Source of the DNA: Selaginella moellendorffii
Lineage: Eukaryota > Streptophyta > Lycopodiopsida > Selaginellales > Selaginellaceae
Assembly (NCBI RefSeq): GCF_000143415.4
Contig: NW_003314321.1
Span: forward strand, 1 to 64,000
DNA length: 64,000 bases
Direction: 5' to 3'
The notes below the pieces were generated by a model that was not told the DNA's origin, did not search any database, and worked only from the letters and a program-made list of their open reading frames with translations. The translations under genes were made by a program, and so were the position numbers. This document shows positions 39,502 through 51,134 of this stretch, piece by piece (position 1 is the stretch's first letter; each line of letters starts with the position of its first letter).

Positions 39502-41988
39502 TCACGTCCAAACTTCCACTACATATCTCCCGAGAGCTTCTAGCTTCTTAGGTGCCGCTCGAGGATCGCCCATCTCGACAGCGATCTCGTCGAAAGCTTG
39601 CGCTACGTCCGCCGGCATCTTATCGGCGGAGCCACTGACGAAGATCGCTGCTCCATCTTCGATCAGCTTGTAAACCAGCTTGCTCTGCTCGCGAATCCTG
39701 TGCTGGACGTAGATCTTTCTCGGCTGGTCTCTGGAGAATGCGACGAAGAAGCCACCGCCATTTTCCTGCGAGAGCACGCCTCGATCTTGGGCGAAAGCCT
39801 GCCACTGTTCCTTGTAGAGGAAATCCTTTGCGCTGTAGCGGCATCCGAAGAAGAAGAGGATTGGAGCTACTGGCTGGCTTGCAGCGATCGCGGCTCTTTC
39901 CTCGATGAAGGCTCGGAATGGAGCACAGCCGGTTCCCGGACCGACGAGTATCAGCGGTACCGAAGGACGAGGAAGCTTGAGGATTCCTTTCGTCACCCAT
40001 ACTGGAACTACACCTGGAAACGAGGAACTGAGCTCTTGTGAAAAATGTGAGAGGCTGTGGTACCTGTTTTGGAATCGAGTTGGGCCAGCCAAGTGGAGCA
40101 CAGGCCTTGCCTTTTCCGTTTGAAGGGAGTTGTCCACTGCACCACGGCCATTGTGAGATGGATCTCATTGGGATGCGCTTTGAGAGACGACGAGATGGAG
40201 AAGTATCGAGGTCGAAGGCGCGGAACAAGCTGCACAAGCCATTCCAGTGGAAGCCGGACAGAAGGAAAATCCTCGAGCACCTGAAAGAGAAGCCGAAGCT
40301 AAGTTATGGTGAAATCAGATCCAGAGCTAACCTCGGTTACTGTGCGCCTCTCTCGTTGGTTGTAGTTGTAAAGATCATCCCTTCCCTCGGACGTTGCAAA
40401 GTATTGCAGTCTTTCCTTCTCGTGCTCTGCGTCAGCGAAATGCATCATCACCTAGAGCAGACAGGGAAAACAAAGTTTTCTTTATCGACTTTTGTTCATC
40501 CATACCTCAAAGAAGTAGCGACGGGGAGACGCGGAACTAATGTCCATCACGGCCTCAACAAGCGTCCTCAGTGTGATAGGAGCAACACTTTGATAACCTT
40601 CTACAGCGTTTGCTGGTTCAACCTGAGAAAATCAGTAAGAGTGTTGAGATGGCATATCCATATTAACTCCAGTTTCTAACCGAAACAAGTGCAGCTTCAT
40701 CCAACCCGCATCTTTCCATAAACCTGGAGACAGCTTCCTCACTTTGAGCTGGAAAAACTCCAAGCACGTCACCGGGAGCGTACTCTAGTCCCTGTAACAG
40801 AAGCATTAGCTGATAAGGACACGAACTCCCAACGTACAGAACCACCAAGGTCGAATTCCAAGTGTCGAACATCCTGTTCGTGGCTTGTGTCGGTCAGCCT
40901 CATGTTTTTAATCTGCAAGAAAGAAGCGTCCGCGGTAGAAAGTAATCTAAGAGAACTAAAAGTTGTTACTAACCACTTGTGCAAAGACGGGATTGTTGGG
41001 AACCCGACCAAAGTTTTTGTCATCGGCAATTGGCGGATTGAAGGAGCCACTGGCAACTTCTATCATGGTCCGTGCTCGGTCGTGCTCAATCCATTTTCTC
41101 TGCACATCTGTCTTCCTAGTTAGTTAAAGCTCATGAAATAAATGAAAAAAGAAAACCTGTGCTATAGCCTTCTGCAACAGATGAGATGTGAGGCTGGTGA
41201 TAAACTATTTTATACTTGGGAGGATCAAGCTGCCAAGCTGTATCATCAGCGGGTTCGCTCACTTCTTCTCTACCATAAATTCTACGCACGGCGGACCACA
41301 GAGAAGCGAGCCATGGGTCCAATGCTCCTTCGTATCTAAAATATCACAGTTGCTTTAAAAAATTAAAACTTGCGAATAGAACTTACCCAGAACGATGCTG
41401 GTCATCCCCCAGTCCTCTATAAACTATAGACTTTGCTCCGAGGTCCGCCAATCTTCGATCAAGTTTCAAAGCGACGAACTGCAGAGATAGATAGAGAGAA
41501 AGCCATGACTTTAAGGAATCGAAGAAAAGCGATGGTCGCTTACGTTAAACTTTTGGTACCCCGAGTCACCGAGTCCGAAAACAGCGTAATTCACATTCTC
41601 TAGCCACCTCTTACTCAGGGAGCTATTCAGCAAAAATTTCCAAAACCTCTACAAAATCAAGAAGAGCTCAAATCAAAACAAAGTTGAGCTAGAACTGACG
41701 AAAGAAAAAAGCCAAACCTTCATAGTGTCTGGCTTATCCCCTTGCCCGGTCGTCGATGCCACAAAAATCACAGCATTTTCGGATGCGAGCTGCCGCTGAG
41801 GATTATAGAAGAAGAATCCATGAGAAATTCTAGGCGGGATTACTCCTTACCGGATCGTAGCGATCCATACTCATCACTTGAGGAAGATAGGCGCGGCGCG
41901 CGGCCTCGCGGCCAATCCGCTCAGCTACATCCTCGGCATTACCAGTCTGCGACGCGTACAAGACGAGAATTCGCGCTCGCCGATCCAT
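39502..41988 (-). CDS. ATR3: NADPH-dependent diflavin oxidoreductase (ATR3/TAH18/NDOR1)
   Basis: Twelve exons (41851-41988, 41718-41795, 41544-41648, 41387-41478, 41157-41335, 40974-41107, 40838-40912, 40681-40791, 40506-40622, 40332-40451, 40064-40280, 39502-40013) give 625 residues, nearly the length of the Arabidopsis protein. It passes electrons from NADPH through FAD and FMN to Dre2 in cytosolic iron-sulfur cluster assembly. Flavodoxin domain: ILVLYASQTGNAEDVAERIG at residues 7-26, STTGQGD near 61, VFGLGDSGYQKFN near 96. FAD domain: RPRYFSISSS near 405 (RxYSxxS). NADPH domain: VGPGTGCAPFRAFIEER near 482, and GSADKMPADV; the penultimate aromatic is Trp, stacking on the flavin. No membrane anchor, unlike cytochrome P450 reductase. 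Confidence 0.95.
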
Positions 41989-42159
41989 GGCGACCGCGCA
42001 AGAACCCTAGCTAAGCACCAAAGCGCACTCAAACGCTAAAGGGCGAAACAAGGAAAACTATTTCTTTCATGTTTAATCTCCGTACATACGATGGGGAAAG
42101 ATTCGTACGAATGGAATCTCTCCAGGAACAGTATCCAGGATTCCCGTGAGTGGTGGAAT
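41989..42159. promoter_or_regulatory. ATR3 promoter and RbcX 3' UTR
   Basis: 171 bp between the RbcX stop and the ATR3 start on the same strand. Contains an AACCCTAGC telo-box-like motif at 42003-42011 immediately before the ATR3 start codon. Confidence 0.45.
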
Positions 42160-43073
42160 TTACGTTTTCGTGAATTCCTCCCCGTCTGATGGGAGCTTCA
42201 CGGTTTGTATCAAACGCTCTCGCAGCAGCTCCAAATTCTGGTCGGAGATTGCGTTATACATGTTCTCGTGGCTGTATTTCTGCGACAAGAGATCGATCAA
42301 ACAAAGAATTGCTGGCGTGGAGTTATGGCTTCTCACCTTCACCCATTTTCCAAACAAGTGTAAGCGAGTGACCATCACTCTCTCGGCAAGCTCCTGGCGC
42401 TCCTGCGAGACGAGAAAAATGCCACACAAAGTTAGAATGGAAACGAAAGAGATCTTGTTTTCTCTACCTTGACTAAGAGCCGGATGAAAACTTTGCTATC
42501 CTGTGGTTTGTTATTCCCAACGAAGCTGAGAAACTTTGCCTTTAGAACAGAGTGCTATAGAGTAGAAATCCAAACATGAAACTTACTTATAGAACCAGAT
42601 GTATTGGCTGGGATTCATTTCATACAATTGCGCCAGCACAGTTCTCACAGCCTTGAATGTGAAGTAGTCCATGAGATGCTGCATCGAAAGAAGAAATTTT
42701 GTAAGAGATCATCCAAGAACATCCCCGAGATTCTCACCTTATCGACGTCCTCGTAGCTATCTTCGTACTGCCCGGCAATCTCATCCACAACCACGGGGAC
42801 ATGCCCTTGCCCCGTGGAAATATCCCACACCGCATGCCACAAGACTCTGGAAGCATCTCTTGAATCTCGCCATGTATCGAGCATTGAGCTGCACAACAAT
42901 CGCTGCTTAGTACCTCTGTGAGCGGCGGCGGCGGCGGCGGCGGCGCCCCTCCCCCTCCTCCATTTGGAGCTCCTGTGCGCGAATCTACCGCTGCACGATG
43001 CCAAATCAGACGCCTCCACGGCCTCCACGCAGCAGCGATGGATTGGCAGCGCCATAGCCGCGAGGGAGCTCAT
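42160..43073 (-). CDS. RBCX: chloroplast RbcX-type Rubisco assembly chaperone
   Basis: Five exons (42738-43073, 42587-42678, 42468-42525, 42337-42402, 42160-42279) give 223 residues. RbcX is a helical homodimer that clamps the C-terminus of the Rubisco large subunit during assembly. Residues 1 to about 60 are Ser/Ala/Arg-rich with almost no acids (RRGRGAAAAAAAAHRG), a chloroplast transit peptide. The mature part shows YFTFKAVRTVLAQLYEMNP, the most conserved helix with the peptide-binding groove, then WFYNFVGNNKPQDSKVFI, a REERM-like ERQELAERVMVTRLHLF, and a C-terminal helix. Exon 3 was placed at the acceptor TTTCTCAG|C because it restores the NF motif. An alanine run of eight codons (GGC/GCC-type repeat at 42916-42942) is in the transit peptide. 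Confidence 0.88.
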
Positions 43074-43340
43074 CTTTGGACCAGATACACCAAAAATCGA
43101 GGAACCCTAGCGAGCGCCTTCACTGCATTGCTTAATGCGAGATTTCCCGCCCACTTGTGTAGAAGTCAAATCGCTAAAGAGATTCTAGTGAAGACACATT
43201 GTGCTACGTGGCCTCTCACAGAATATCCGATTTAATTTACCACGTGTAGGTCTTGCGCATATTCTGGTTCCCCCAAGAGCATATTCTAGCTGGTCTGGAG
43301 CATATTCTGTCTTTCCCAAAAGCATATTCGGTTATTACAC
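43074..43340. other. RbcX promoter and UTP4 3' UTR
   Basis: 267 bp. Contains a repeated 'agcatattc' phrase (four copies between 43256 and 43330, for instance AGCATATTCTAGCTGG and AGCATATTCGG); could be part of the UTP4 3' UTR. No further signal. Confidence 0.4.
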
Positions 43341-46300
43341 TTAAGTTCCATAGCGGTGACGGTATACAGGAGCTTGGAAGTGGTTTAAAACTTCCAGCCA
43401 TGGCCGCTCCACTATCAAAAGTGAGCTCTTTGCAACGTATCCCACAAACAGCACCGGGTTCTTGAAGGGCGTGAGGACGAAGTTTTTGTTCTTGCGGTGG
43501 TGGTGGTGGTGGACACCGTTGGCATGGCCGTTTCCCATATGGTGATGGTGAGGAGCTCCATTTCCATTTCCATTCGCGATGACGGCGTTCTTCGCGACGG
43601 GTTTGCTGAAATCGATCAAGCACATCGCCCTGCAGTGAAAAAAACAAGTTTTTGATGAGCTACATCGAAAGAGCTTTCGTTTGTACCTTGGGCTGTACGC
43701 GATGATCTCTGTGGATCCCGTGGATGGAGAGACTGTCAGGCCAGAGATGCCACCTGGGAACTCTAGAATCTCTGAGGGAATGCTGGCGTGGTTCTCTTTG
43801 GACCAGCGGCCGAGCTCCCTCGCGGCAATGTCAAGGACGTGGATTTTGTTTGCAGCGGTGGTGACGATGAGCACGGCATTGTTTCCGGGATGGAACACGG
43901 CAGCCGTCGCAGGAGTGCCGTCAAACAACGGAACAGACCAGTGGTGCCTGCAAACACCACGGGAGGAACGTAAAAAACGGGACAAGAAAACTGATGCTGC
44001 TAGGAAGTTCTCAGGATCAAAGTCTTTTTCAAAACGCAGAGGCACAAGACCCTCGTCACGTTTGTTGAGAAATGTGATCATCATTGAACGGCAGCAGGAA
44101 AAAGTAGAGCTTACCGCAGTGTTTCCAGATTCAAAATGACCAGGTTGCCTGAGCTTGATCCAGCAGCTAACCATTGTCCATCTGGACTCGCACACAACAG
44201 AGCGACCGGAGATTGCAAATCATCTGCCGCAAGCTTAAAAACGTGCAATACTTCCAAATTGTCAGTGTCAAGCACCTGTATGTAAAAGAGAAGGTTAGAA
44301 AGATCAATGATAAAGGAGTGCTAAAGCTTACCAGAATCTCGCCTTGAGAACACGCCATTATCAACCTGCTCGAGCCAACACTAAAAATCATGCGATGAGC
44401 AGGAGGTACAGTGCCGGGAAGATTTTTCTTCTTGATAGTCCACTGTTTTTGTGCATGCTTTAGCTCAAAAAGCCTGGCCTTTGTTCTGTCTGAAAACGCT
44501 ACGTATTTTCCGTCCTCGGAGAAAGCGCTGCAAGTAATATGTGCTGTCGCTTTGGACTTTATCTTAGCTAGAAGGACTGGACGCTGCCCCGACTGTGCAC
44601 CCTTGCTTGCTTGATCCTGTTGGTAAGAAGTACTGAGCGTTTCCTCGGACGTTGAATCACTCCTCTTTCTCTTTCCGAGTGTGATATCATCCGAGTCCAC
44701 TCCATTTTCCGCCTCTGGCCTCTTTCCTGTGGATTGACTGCTTGCAACCCGCCAGATATCAATATAAGTCGGATGTTGTGCCATCATAACTACGTTTCCA
44801 TCCTGTGCAAGCCCTGGTGCTAGTTGAACGACGGGCCGTTCCGGTGCCGGACATATGTCATGAGGCTGATATGACATCATATCATTTGCCGGATAAGCGA
44901 ACAGCTTAGCATCGTTCCCACCCGATACAAGCATGGGAATGCCAGGCCTTGCCCACTTTCTGTGATCCGGTTCTGGCCATTTGTTCCGTTCTCTCGTAGG
45001 CCTTGTCCACGGTTTACTTGTTGGATCGCCTGTAAAGTCAGTCAGAAACAAAAAAGTCCACAAAGCTGCATACGTACCCGCGTCAATAGGGACCGGAATT
45101 GCAACAGTCAGTGCTCTAACATCATGAGAATGACACCTTTTGGTGCCAACATACGTCCACTTGTCGCCAAATCCTACAGAAGCATCTTCTTTCAAATCAC
45201 TGTTTCCACGCCTGGAGCTCTCGTGAACAAGTTGATACATAACGACCTGTAGTTGGTGAGAATGAGAACGGTAACCAATACAAAAGGAAAAAAAAAAAAA
45301 ACCAGAAATACACCTGACCATCAGCTCCAGCAGCGAAAACCGCTGTGTGGGAAGGTGCGGCAGCCAAGGCCAAAACATCTGCGTCATGCCTGGTTAAAGC
45401 CTCCAGCAACATCCCCCTTTCATCCCAGAATTGTGTAGTTCCGGTACTATCTCCGCTTACAAGAGTTCCACTCCTGGAAAACAATGGAAATAAGTATTCA
45501 GATCCGAGGAAGTATCAAGCACACACCTAAGAACGAGAAGGGACCAAACGCACAACTCTTCCAATTTTTTCTGGCCGCCAATGCCCGCTGTTATTCTGTA
45601 AAGTTCAATACAAGTTGCAGCGTCCCAGCTTCTTATGCAACTGTGCACGAAACGATTATCAGCGACGTGCCACAAGAGAAAACAAGCTCATACCCATCGG
45701 ACCCTCCGGCGTAGACTCGTTTTCCGTCAAGAGACCACGCAACACTTAGAACGCGACCTGCAAGTATAAGAATCAATTAAGAACTACAAAATGAAGAGAA
45801 AACAAAGGTCCTTTACCCTTAACTCGTGGAAATGCTTTCTTATAAGTCATGCTATCATTCAAGGTAAACAGTCTCACAGACCCGTCATCGCAAGCAGCAG
45901 CGATGTCCCGAGAATCATCGTCCTGTGACGAAGGTTGAGCCGCGACTTGCCACACAGAGCCTCCAAAGGAGTCGGTTTGTGCCTGAAAGAAAACCATCAG
46001 TCCCCTTTCGAAACAAAAGAAAAGACGAGCAAACACCTTTGCTTCAAGCCTTTCCAGATCCCACTCGGTGATAAACCCATCCAGCCCGGAAGAAAACAAT
46101 CGACCTTGGCGCGAGACGCTGGAGCTACACCACTCTAAGCAGGAGATTGCCGCGCCCTGCATTCCTGGAATCGTCTGTGGGATAGCTGTAGAGCATAAGA
46201 AATCGGCGCAAAACGAGCAATGCGAGCAAAGCCTACCAATTGGCAATACCATCCCACCGATCCTGGAGCTGCCTTCCATACTTCGATTGCGCCGCTGTCG

Positions 46301-46398
46301 CGAGCAGCGGCGATCGCCGCCCCGTCCGGGCTCGTCGCGAGCGCAATCACAGCGCTGGGAATCCAATCCAAGTGCCGCAGCCTGTGAATCTCCAGCAT
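43341..46398 (-). CDS. UTP4: U3 snoRNP subunit UTP4 (cirhin), WD40 protein
   Basis: Eleven exons (46237-46398, 46037-46174, 45817-45982, 45694-45757, 45527-45640, 45314-45473, 45078-45246, 44332-45029, 44115-44275, 43687-43947, 43341-43629) give 793 residues. UTP4 belongs to the t-UTP (UTP-A) complex that binds nascent pre-rRNA in the nucleolus and is needed for 18S rRNA processing. The N-terminus [25 protein letters not shown] is typical; WD40 blades follow throughout ([85 protein letters not shown]). A basic GKRKRSDS near residue 425 is a likely nuclear signal. A His-rich linker (five or more His, twice) near residue 720 is unusual. The Arabidopsis orthologue is known as POPCORN, an embryo-essential gene. 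Confidence 0.9.
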
Positions 46399-46621
46399 TT
46401 TCTTCTCCGCTGGGCCACAAACCCTAACCCTAGCCGCTAAAACCCTGAGTAGTTTAGCGCCTTGGATTGGATTGGCTTTGTTAAATTTGTTTTAATTAAA
46501 CTGGGCAAAAGCGAAGAACCCTAATTTCTCTTTCTTCTAGCTGGAATGTAAGGGGCTCTGGCATGACCGATCGCTGGAAATTTTTCTTTCGGATGATGCG
46601 GACCGATCGCCGCCGACAGGA
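46399..46621. promoter_or_regulatory. divergent promoter of UTP4 and the PX gene with telo-boxes
   Basis: 223 bp between start codons. AAACCCTAACCCTAG at 46419-46433 and AAAACCCTG at 46440-46447 lie 21-50 bp before the UTP4 start; AACCCTAA at 46517-46524 is nearer the PX gene. Telo-boxes are typical for ribosome-biogenesis genes, which fits UTP4. Confidence 0.6.
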
Positions 46622-48897
46622 ATGGCGTCAGGCGATCCCTCTTCTGTCGATGCTTCTGGTAAGGTTCTAGGGGAAAATGCCAGCCATGGCTGGAAGTCCG
46701 AGGATTTTCTAGAGGCGGAAGATTTCTCTAGCCGGACCGAGGAGGAGGCCACGGATGATGGCAGCTCCGAGGGCAAATCGGAGTATTCGCAGTGCCGCAG
46801 CGCGAATTTCAGCAGCGGGCGCAGCTGGTATCACAGCCCCGAGAGTGATCTTTTGTTTGGGGGCTCCGATTTGAGCGCCTACTTTCACGATGCTGGGGGC
46901 TCTGGGGACGCATTCGTCGACGCGCTGGACGAGTGCTTCGATTCCGATAAGGACCGGGCATTTTTTCATCATCATGGCGACAGTGGTGACGATGGTATCG
47001 TCCGCGGTACCGGGCTCTATGACGATGAAGAAGACACTGGTGGTTTGAAGATAATCTCCTTGAGCGAAGAACTCCAAGACGAAGAGTCGCAGTTGCTCGA
47101 AGGTGTTGCTGTGGAAGAAGACGTTGTTCCAAGTGAAGTAAAGCTCAAAGAAATCGACAGTGACGAGACGCTCCTCGGCAGCACCCATGACAAGGCGAAC
47201 AGTTCCCAGGAATTGGAAACGATAGAACAAGAACAAGACGGTGGCTTGAAAGCAGACGTTCTTTCGAGTTTCTGTGAGACACTTGGAGATCAAGTTTCCG
47301 AGAAGATCACGACGATAGCTGGTCCTTCCGAAGCTCCCGTAATTGAGAAGAAAAAATGCGTGATGCGGCTGGGATCGAAAGAAGCAGAGGATTTGCTGCA
47401 GCTGGACGTAGAAGAAATCGTTCGTCCCTTGCGGCTCTCGTCCATGACAGAAGATTATCGCAATAATACCGATTGGAGCAGAGATCACTTGGGACCCGAC
47501 GAGGTATCTGTGTGTGGATTTTGACACTGTGCCTGGCTGACAGAGGTTTCTTTTCCAGCTCTCGCGCTATGTTGAGACGCTTGACGTGAGAGAAACTTAC
47601 ATGGACACTGTCTGGGACATGGAGGAGATACTGCTTGATACAGGTGAGAGCAGTGGAAATCATTCATTTTGGGCTAGCAAAGGTGGTGCAGCGAACAGTC
47701 CTACGAAGTCGTCATGGACTAGAACATCAACTTCAGTATATGATGGGCTATGGAAAGTGGACTCCGTGGAAGTGACTGGAGCACGCCAGAGACGAGGGGG
47801 TGCGTCTCTGGGTGAACGAGTTGTGGGCGTCAGGGAGCATACCATTTACAGGATACAGGTGAAAAGTGGTGAAAATCAGTGGGAAATAGAACGACGGTAC
47901 CGGGAGTTCGTTGATCTTTTCCAGCAGCTCAAGAGGATGTTTAGTGCACAGACCAGAGTACAGCTTCCAAGCCCGTGGCAGAAGGTGACAGCCGAGTCCC
48001 GGAAGGTTTTTGGGAACACCTCTCCAGATGCGGTGGAGTTTCGGAGTGCTCTTCTCCAAGTTTGTCTCCAATCGTCACTGCAAGCTGGAGTTCCGATCAG
48101 CACGGCAGCACCTCTACTCAGGTTTTTGTTTCCTAGTCCGGGGGAGACACGCCTGCCTATGCTGGCGGCTTCATCGCAGTTCTCACCCGAGCTGGCTGCA
48201 AGAGATCAAAACTTCGCCATGCAGCTTAAAGAGCTTGGCTCTCCGAGACCTGGCACACCTATAAGTCCGGAGCGACAAAACAGTGCCTTCGGAAGGACTA
48301 TTCGTCTGGTTTTACAGATACAGACGAAAAAGCCTTTGAACCAGGTGCTGTTAAACCAACGTAATCTTTGTGCTGGGTGTTACGAGCAACTCAACCCAAC
48401 CAAGGACGTGGTTTCCGGTTTCATCAAATCTCTGGGGTGGGGAAAGCCAAGGTTCTGTGAGTACACTGGCCAGCTTTACTGCGTACGATGTCATCTCAAC
48501 GAGACTGCCATTCTACCGGCTCGAGTTCTTCGATCTTGGGATTTCACACCGAGAGTTGTTTCTCAACTTGCAAAGGCCTATCTCGACTCCATTTACGATC
48601 AGGTTCGTCAAAGAGTTTCTCATTGTGTTGTATACTTATTTTTGTTCCGTGCCTTCAGCCCATGTTGTGTGTCAGCGCAGTTAATCCGTTTCTGTACACG
48701 AGAGCTCCTATACTTTCTCATGTAAGTGAGATGAGAAGAAAGTTGAGCCGGCTGGTGAAATGCATCCGCTGCCCGTCTCGGAGCCGGATCCAGCAGCTAC
48801 TTGGCTCGCGACGCTATCTTCTGGAGCAAAACGACTTTTATGCGTTACGTGACCTCACAGATCTTTCAAAGGGAGCATTTGCTGGTAAGACTGTTTG

Positions 48898-48937
<40 letters not shown>

Positions 48938-49551
48938 GGATTTGCTAACACTTTTTCCAGTTTTGCCGGGATTGTTGCAAGCAACACTGGAGAAGCTGAC
49001 TTTGCACATCACTCGCAAGTGCTCGGTTTGTCTGGAGCTCGGCGAGTCATGCGGTGCTGGAGTGGTCTGTGACTCGCCACGGGATTTAATCTATCCCTAC
49101 GAGGTAAATAGCAAGAAAGAGTTTGTCATAGCGAGCTTACAAGAGTCTGACATTTCCTTTATAACAGGACGAGAACGTCCACCGCTGCCAGCTTTGCAAC
49201 GCGACTTATCACCGCAGCTGCTTCAAGTCAATCGAGACGTGCCGCGTTTGCACTCGAGATCACTCGCCACTGCGGCCGCAAAGCGGCGGAGATAGGGAGC
49301 ACTGTCCGAGCGCTTCGTCCTCTTTGGCGGCGGAAGAAAACGAGGAAGCACAGGAGGAAGAAGAAGATGGAGAAGACATTGTCAAGAGCGAGCAAGCCTC
49401 GTCGAAGCAGCAGTCCAAGAGGAATCTCTTCTCGGGCCTCTTCTCTTCTTCCTCGACGATCGAGGCCGAGAAGAAGAAGAAGCTCCAAGAACGTAGGAAC
49501 TCGGCGATTGTAAACATGAGCGCCATCTTAGGTGGTCCCAACGAGCTCTAG
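46622..49551 (+). CDS. PX domain protein with C-terminal Rubicon-homology zinc domain
   Basis: Five exons (46622-47503, 47559-48602, 48659-48884, 48961-49103, 49168-49551) give 892 residues. The first 300 are acidic and low-complexity (Asp/Glu/Ser). The PX domain is at about residues 365-480, with IERRYREFVDLFQQLKRMF holding the RRYxxF phosphoinositide-3-phosphate site and LPSPW the Pro loop. The C-terminal 300 residues are a Rubicon-homology/DUF4206 module: LCAGCYEQL, YTGQLYCVRCH, a helical part with VNPFLYTRAPIL, then KCSVCLELGESCGAGVVC and HRCQLCNATYHRSCFKSIETCRVC, all Cys/His pairs for zinc. Plant PX proteins of this build are endosomal; in animals the zinc module binds active RAB7. A Lys/Glu-rich tail (EAEKKKKLQERRNS) closes the protein. 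Confidence 0.88.
48902..48933 (+). repeat. (CT)n microsatellite in an intron
   Basis: About 15 CT units inside the third intron of the PX gene; it doubles as the polypyrimidine region before the acceptor at 48959-48960. Confidence 0.85.
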
Positions 49552-51134
49552 ATCCATAGATTTCACAGGAGAAAACGTGTAAAGCTTGTCTAGTTTCGCG
49601 CTTCTTCCAGTTTTCGATCCATCTCAAAGGTTTTAAGTGACACTCGAGCTGGACGTGTGAGAAAACTATAGAAACTGGACCATGGAGTCGTGCAAGGCTG
49701 GTCAAAATTAACATAGTTTGAAAGAAGAACCACATCGATTTAATTATGATAGAGCACGAGGAATGGAGCCAACTTCAGCATTGAATCGCGGGTTTGACTT
49801 TAGGCCGAGAATTTTTTTTTCATTTCCTTGATCTTTGGTCTTAGAAAAGCACTGGAAATCTCAAGGCTGGAAAGATTGATCTTTGATCTTAGAAAAGCAC
49901 TGGAAATCTCAAGGCTGGAAAGAAAACCACAACAAACAGCAACAACCAGATTTGATGATGTTTGTAAATGCCATTGCTAGCCTTGCCTTTGCTGTTGAGT
50001 GGATATTTCTAGGCCACCAAACTGGGGGAATTAAAAAAGGTTCCAACTTCCAAGGTTGAAAACTATGATAAAAAAGTTGGTTTTTTTTATCCCATTTGAA
50101 AAAAAAATGAAAGATATATAAATAAAAACCAGATTCTTGAAAATTCCCTTTGGTAGAGCATCTGACCAGCATTGGAGAGTACAACAGCAGCAAAAGCCAT
50201 TTTTTGGTGATTTCTTCCTTTGCGTTCTCTCCACGACAAGGATCAGCTCTTGGTGGATTCAAAGGCAAATTCACAGAAAACACCGCACACATTCTTCACT
50301 GTTCATGCGCGTTGATTGTTTGATCGATTCAACTTGTTTTAAAGCTTTTTCTTCTCATTTTTTTTCTCTTTTTCTGCTCCATTTCGCTCAAGCAAGGTAG
50401 GTAGTCGTCATTGAATGCTCTCTGTTTCACTCCTTTAATTTTTTCCCCTTTTTTCCCGTTTTTTTTCCCTTTTTTTTTCTGTGTAGTGGTGCGTGTTCTT
50501 CTCGATTCGACATGCTATGGTCTCTCGATCCGATCGAGTTTAGCAACAATCTTTCCATCTCTTAAAAAAGAAAGAAACGCAAAAACGCGAAAGATTTCCC
50601 CCCCTCCAAAGTTTTTTTTTTCTTTTTTTCTTTCTTTTGCCGGTGTCAAGTCATTCATTCATTGCCTCCTCCAGAAAGAGGAGAAGAAGCAAAGCAAAGA
50701 AAGAAGGAGCGCGACCTACCTTAGGTCATTCGTGTTTTGGGGGAGGATTTCGTGCGCGCCCCGCTTTGGATCTGCGCATGCGCCTGGCGATCTGGCGAGC
50801 GAGCTGAATTGAGGTGAGTCTAGATTCCAGCCAGCGCCCGGGTCGCCAATCGAGGAAGAGATTGGAGCTGGAACGAGCGAGCAGGCTCTCGAAATCCCGA
50901 AATCTGGCCGGGGAGGAGGGGAGGGGCCGAGGAAATCGGCGGGAGAATGCAGGTTAGAAGGAGGGAATAGATTTGGGCAGCAGTGGCGATGGGGAGAATG
51001 GATCATGCAAAGCCGTGGTTTCGCTGCTGGTGTTCTAGAGCGCCTTCTAAAACTAGCTGCTAGGACAACGGGAAGAATAGTTTCTTGGTGGAGAAGATGC
51101 TGCTCGAGCTCTAGCGGATTGGTAGATCGATGAA
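49552..51134. other. long intergenic region and kinase leader
   Basis: About 1.6 kb, first AT-rich, with homopolymer T and A runs (50080-50110, 50440-50480, 50610-50640). No gene or transposon recognised. The last 300-400 bp are GC-richer and probably the 5' UTR of the kinase gene. Several short upstream ATGs are present there (for example 50989 and 51000). Confidence 0.45.
49828..49923 (+). repeat. 48-bp tandem duplication
   Basis: TTGATCTTTGGTCTTAGAAA at 49828 recurs at 49876 with one G/A change; both units run to CTGGAAAGA. Two copies only. Confidence 0.85.

Noticed and set aside
46419-46433. Two telomere-like AAACCCT units as an interstitial telomere
   Set aside because: Only two units and placed in a promoter of a ribosome-biogenesis gene: telo-box is the better reading.
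46709-47527. 272-codon minus frame opposite the PX gene's first exon
   Set aside because: Antisense of the acidic low-complexity exon; no start context or domain.
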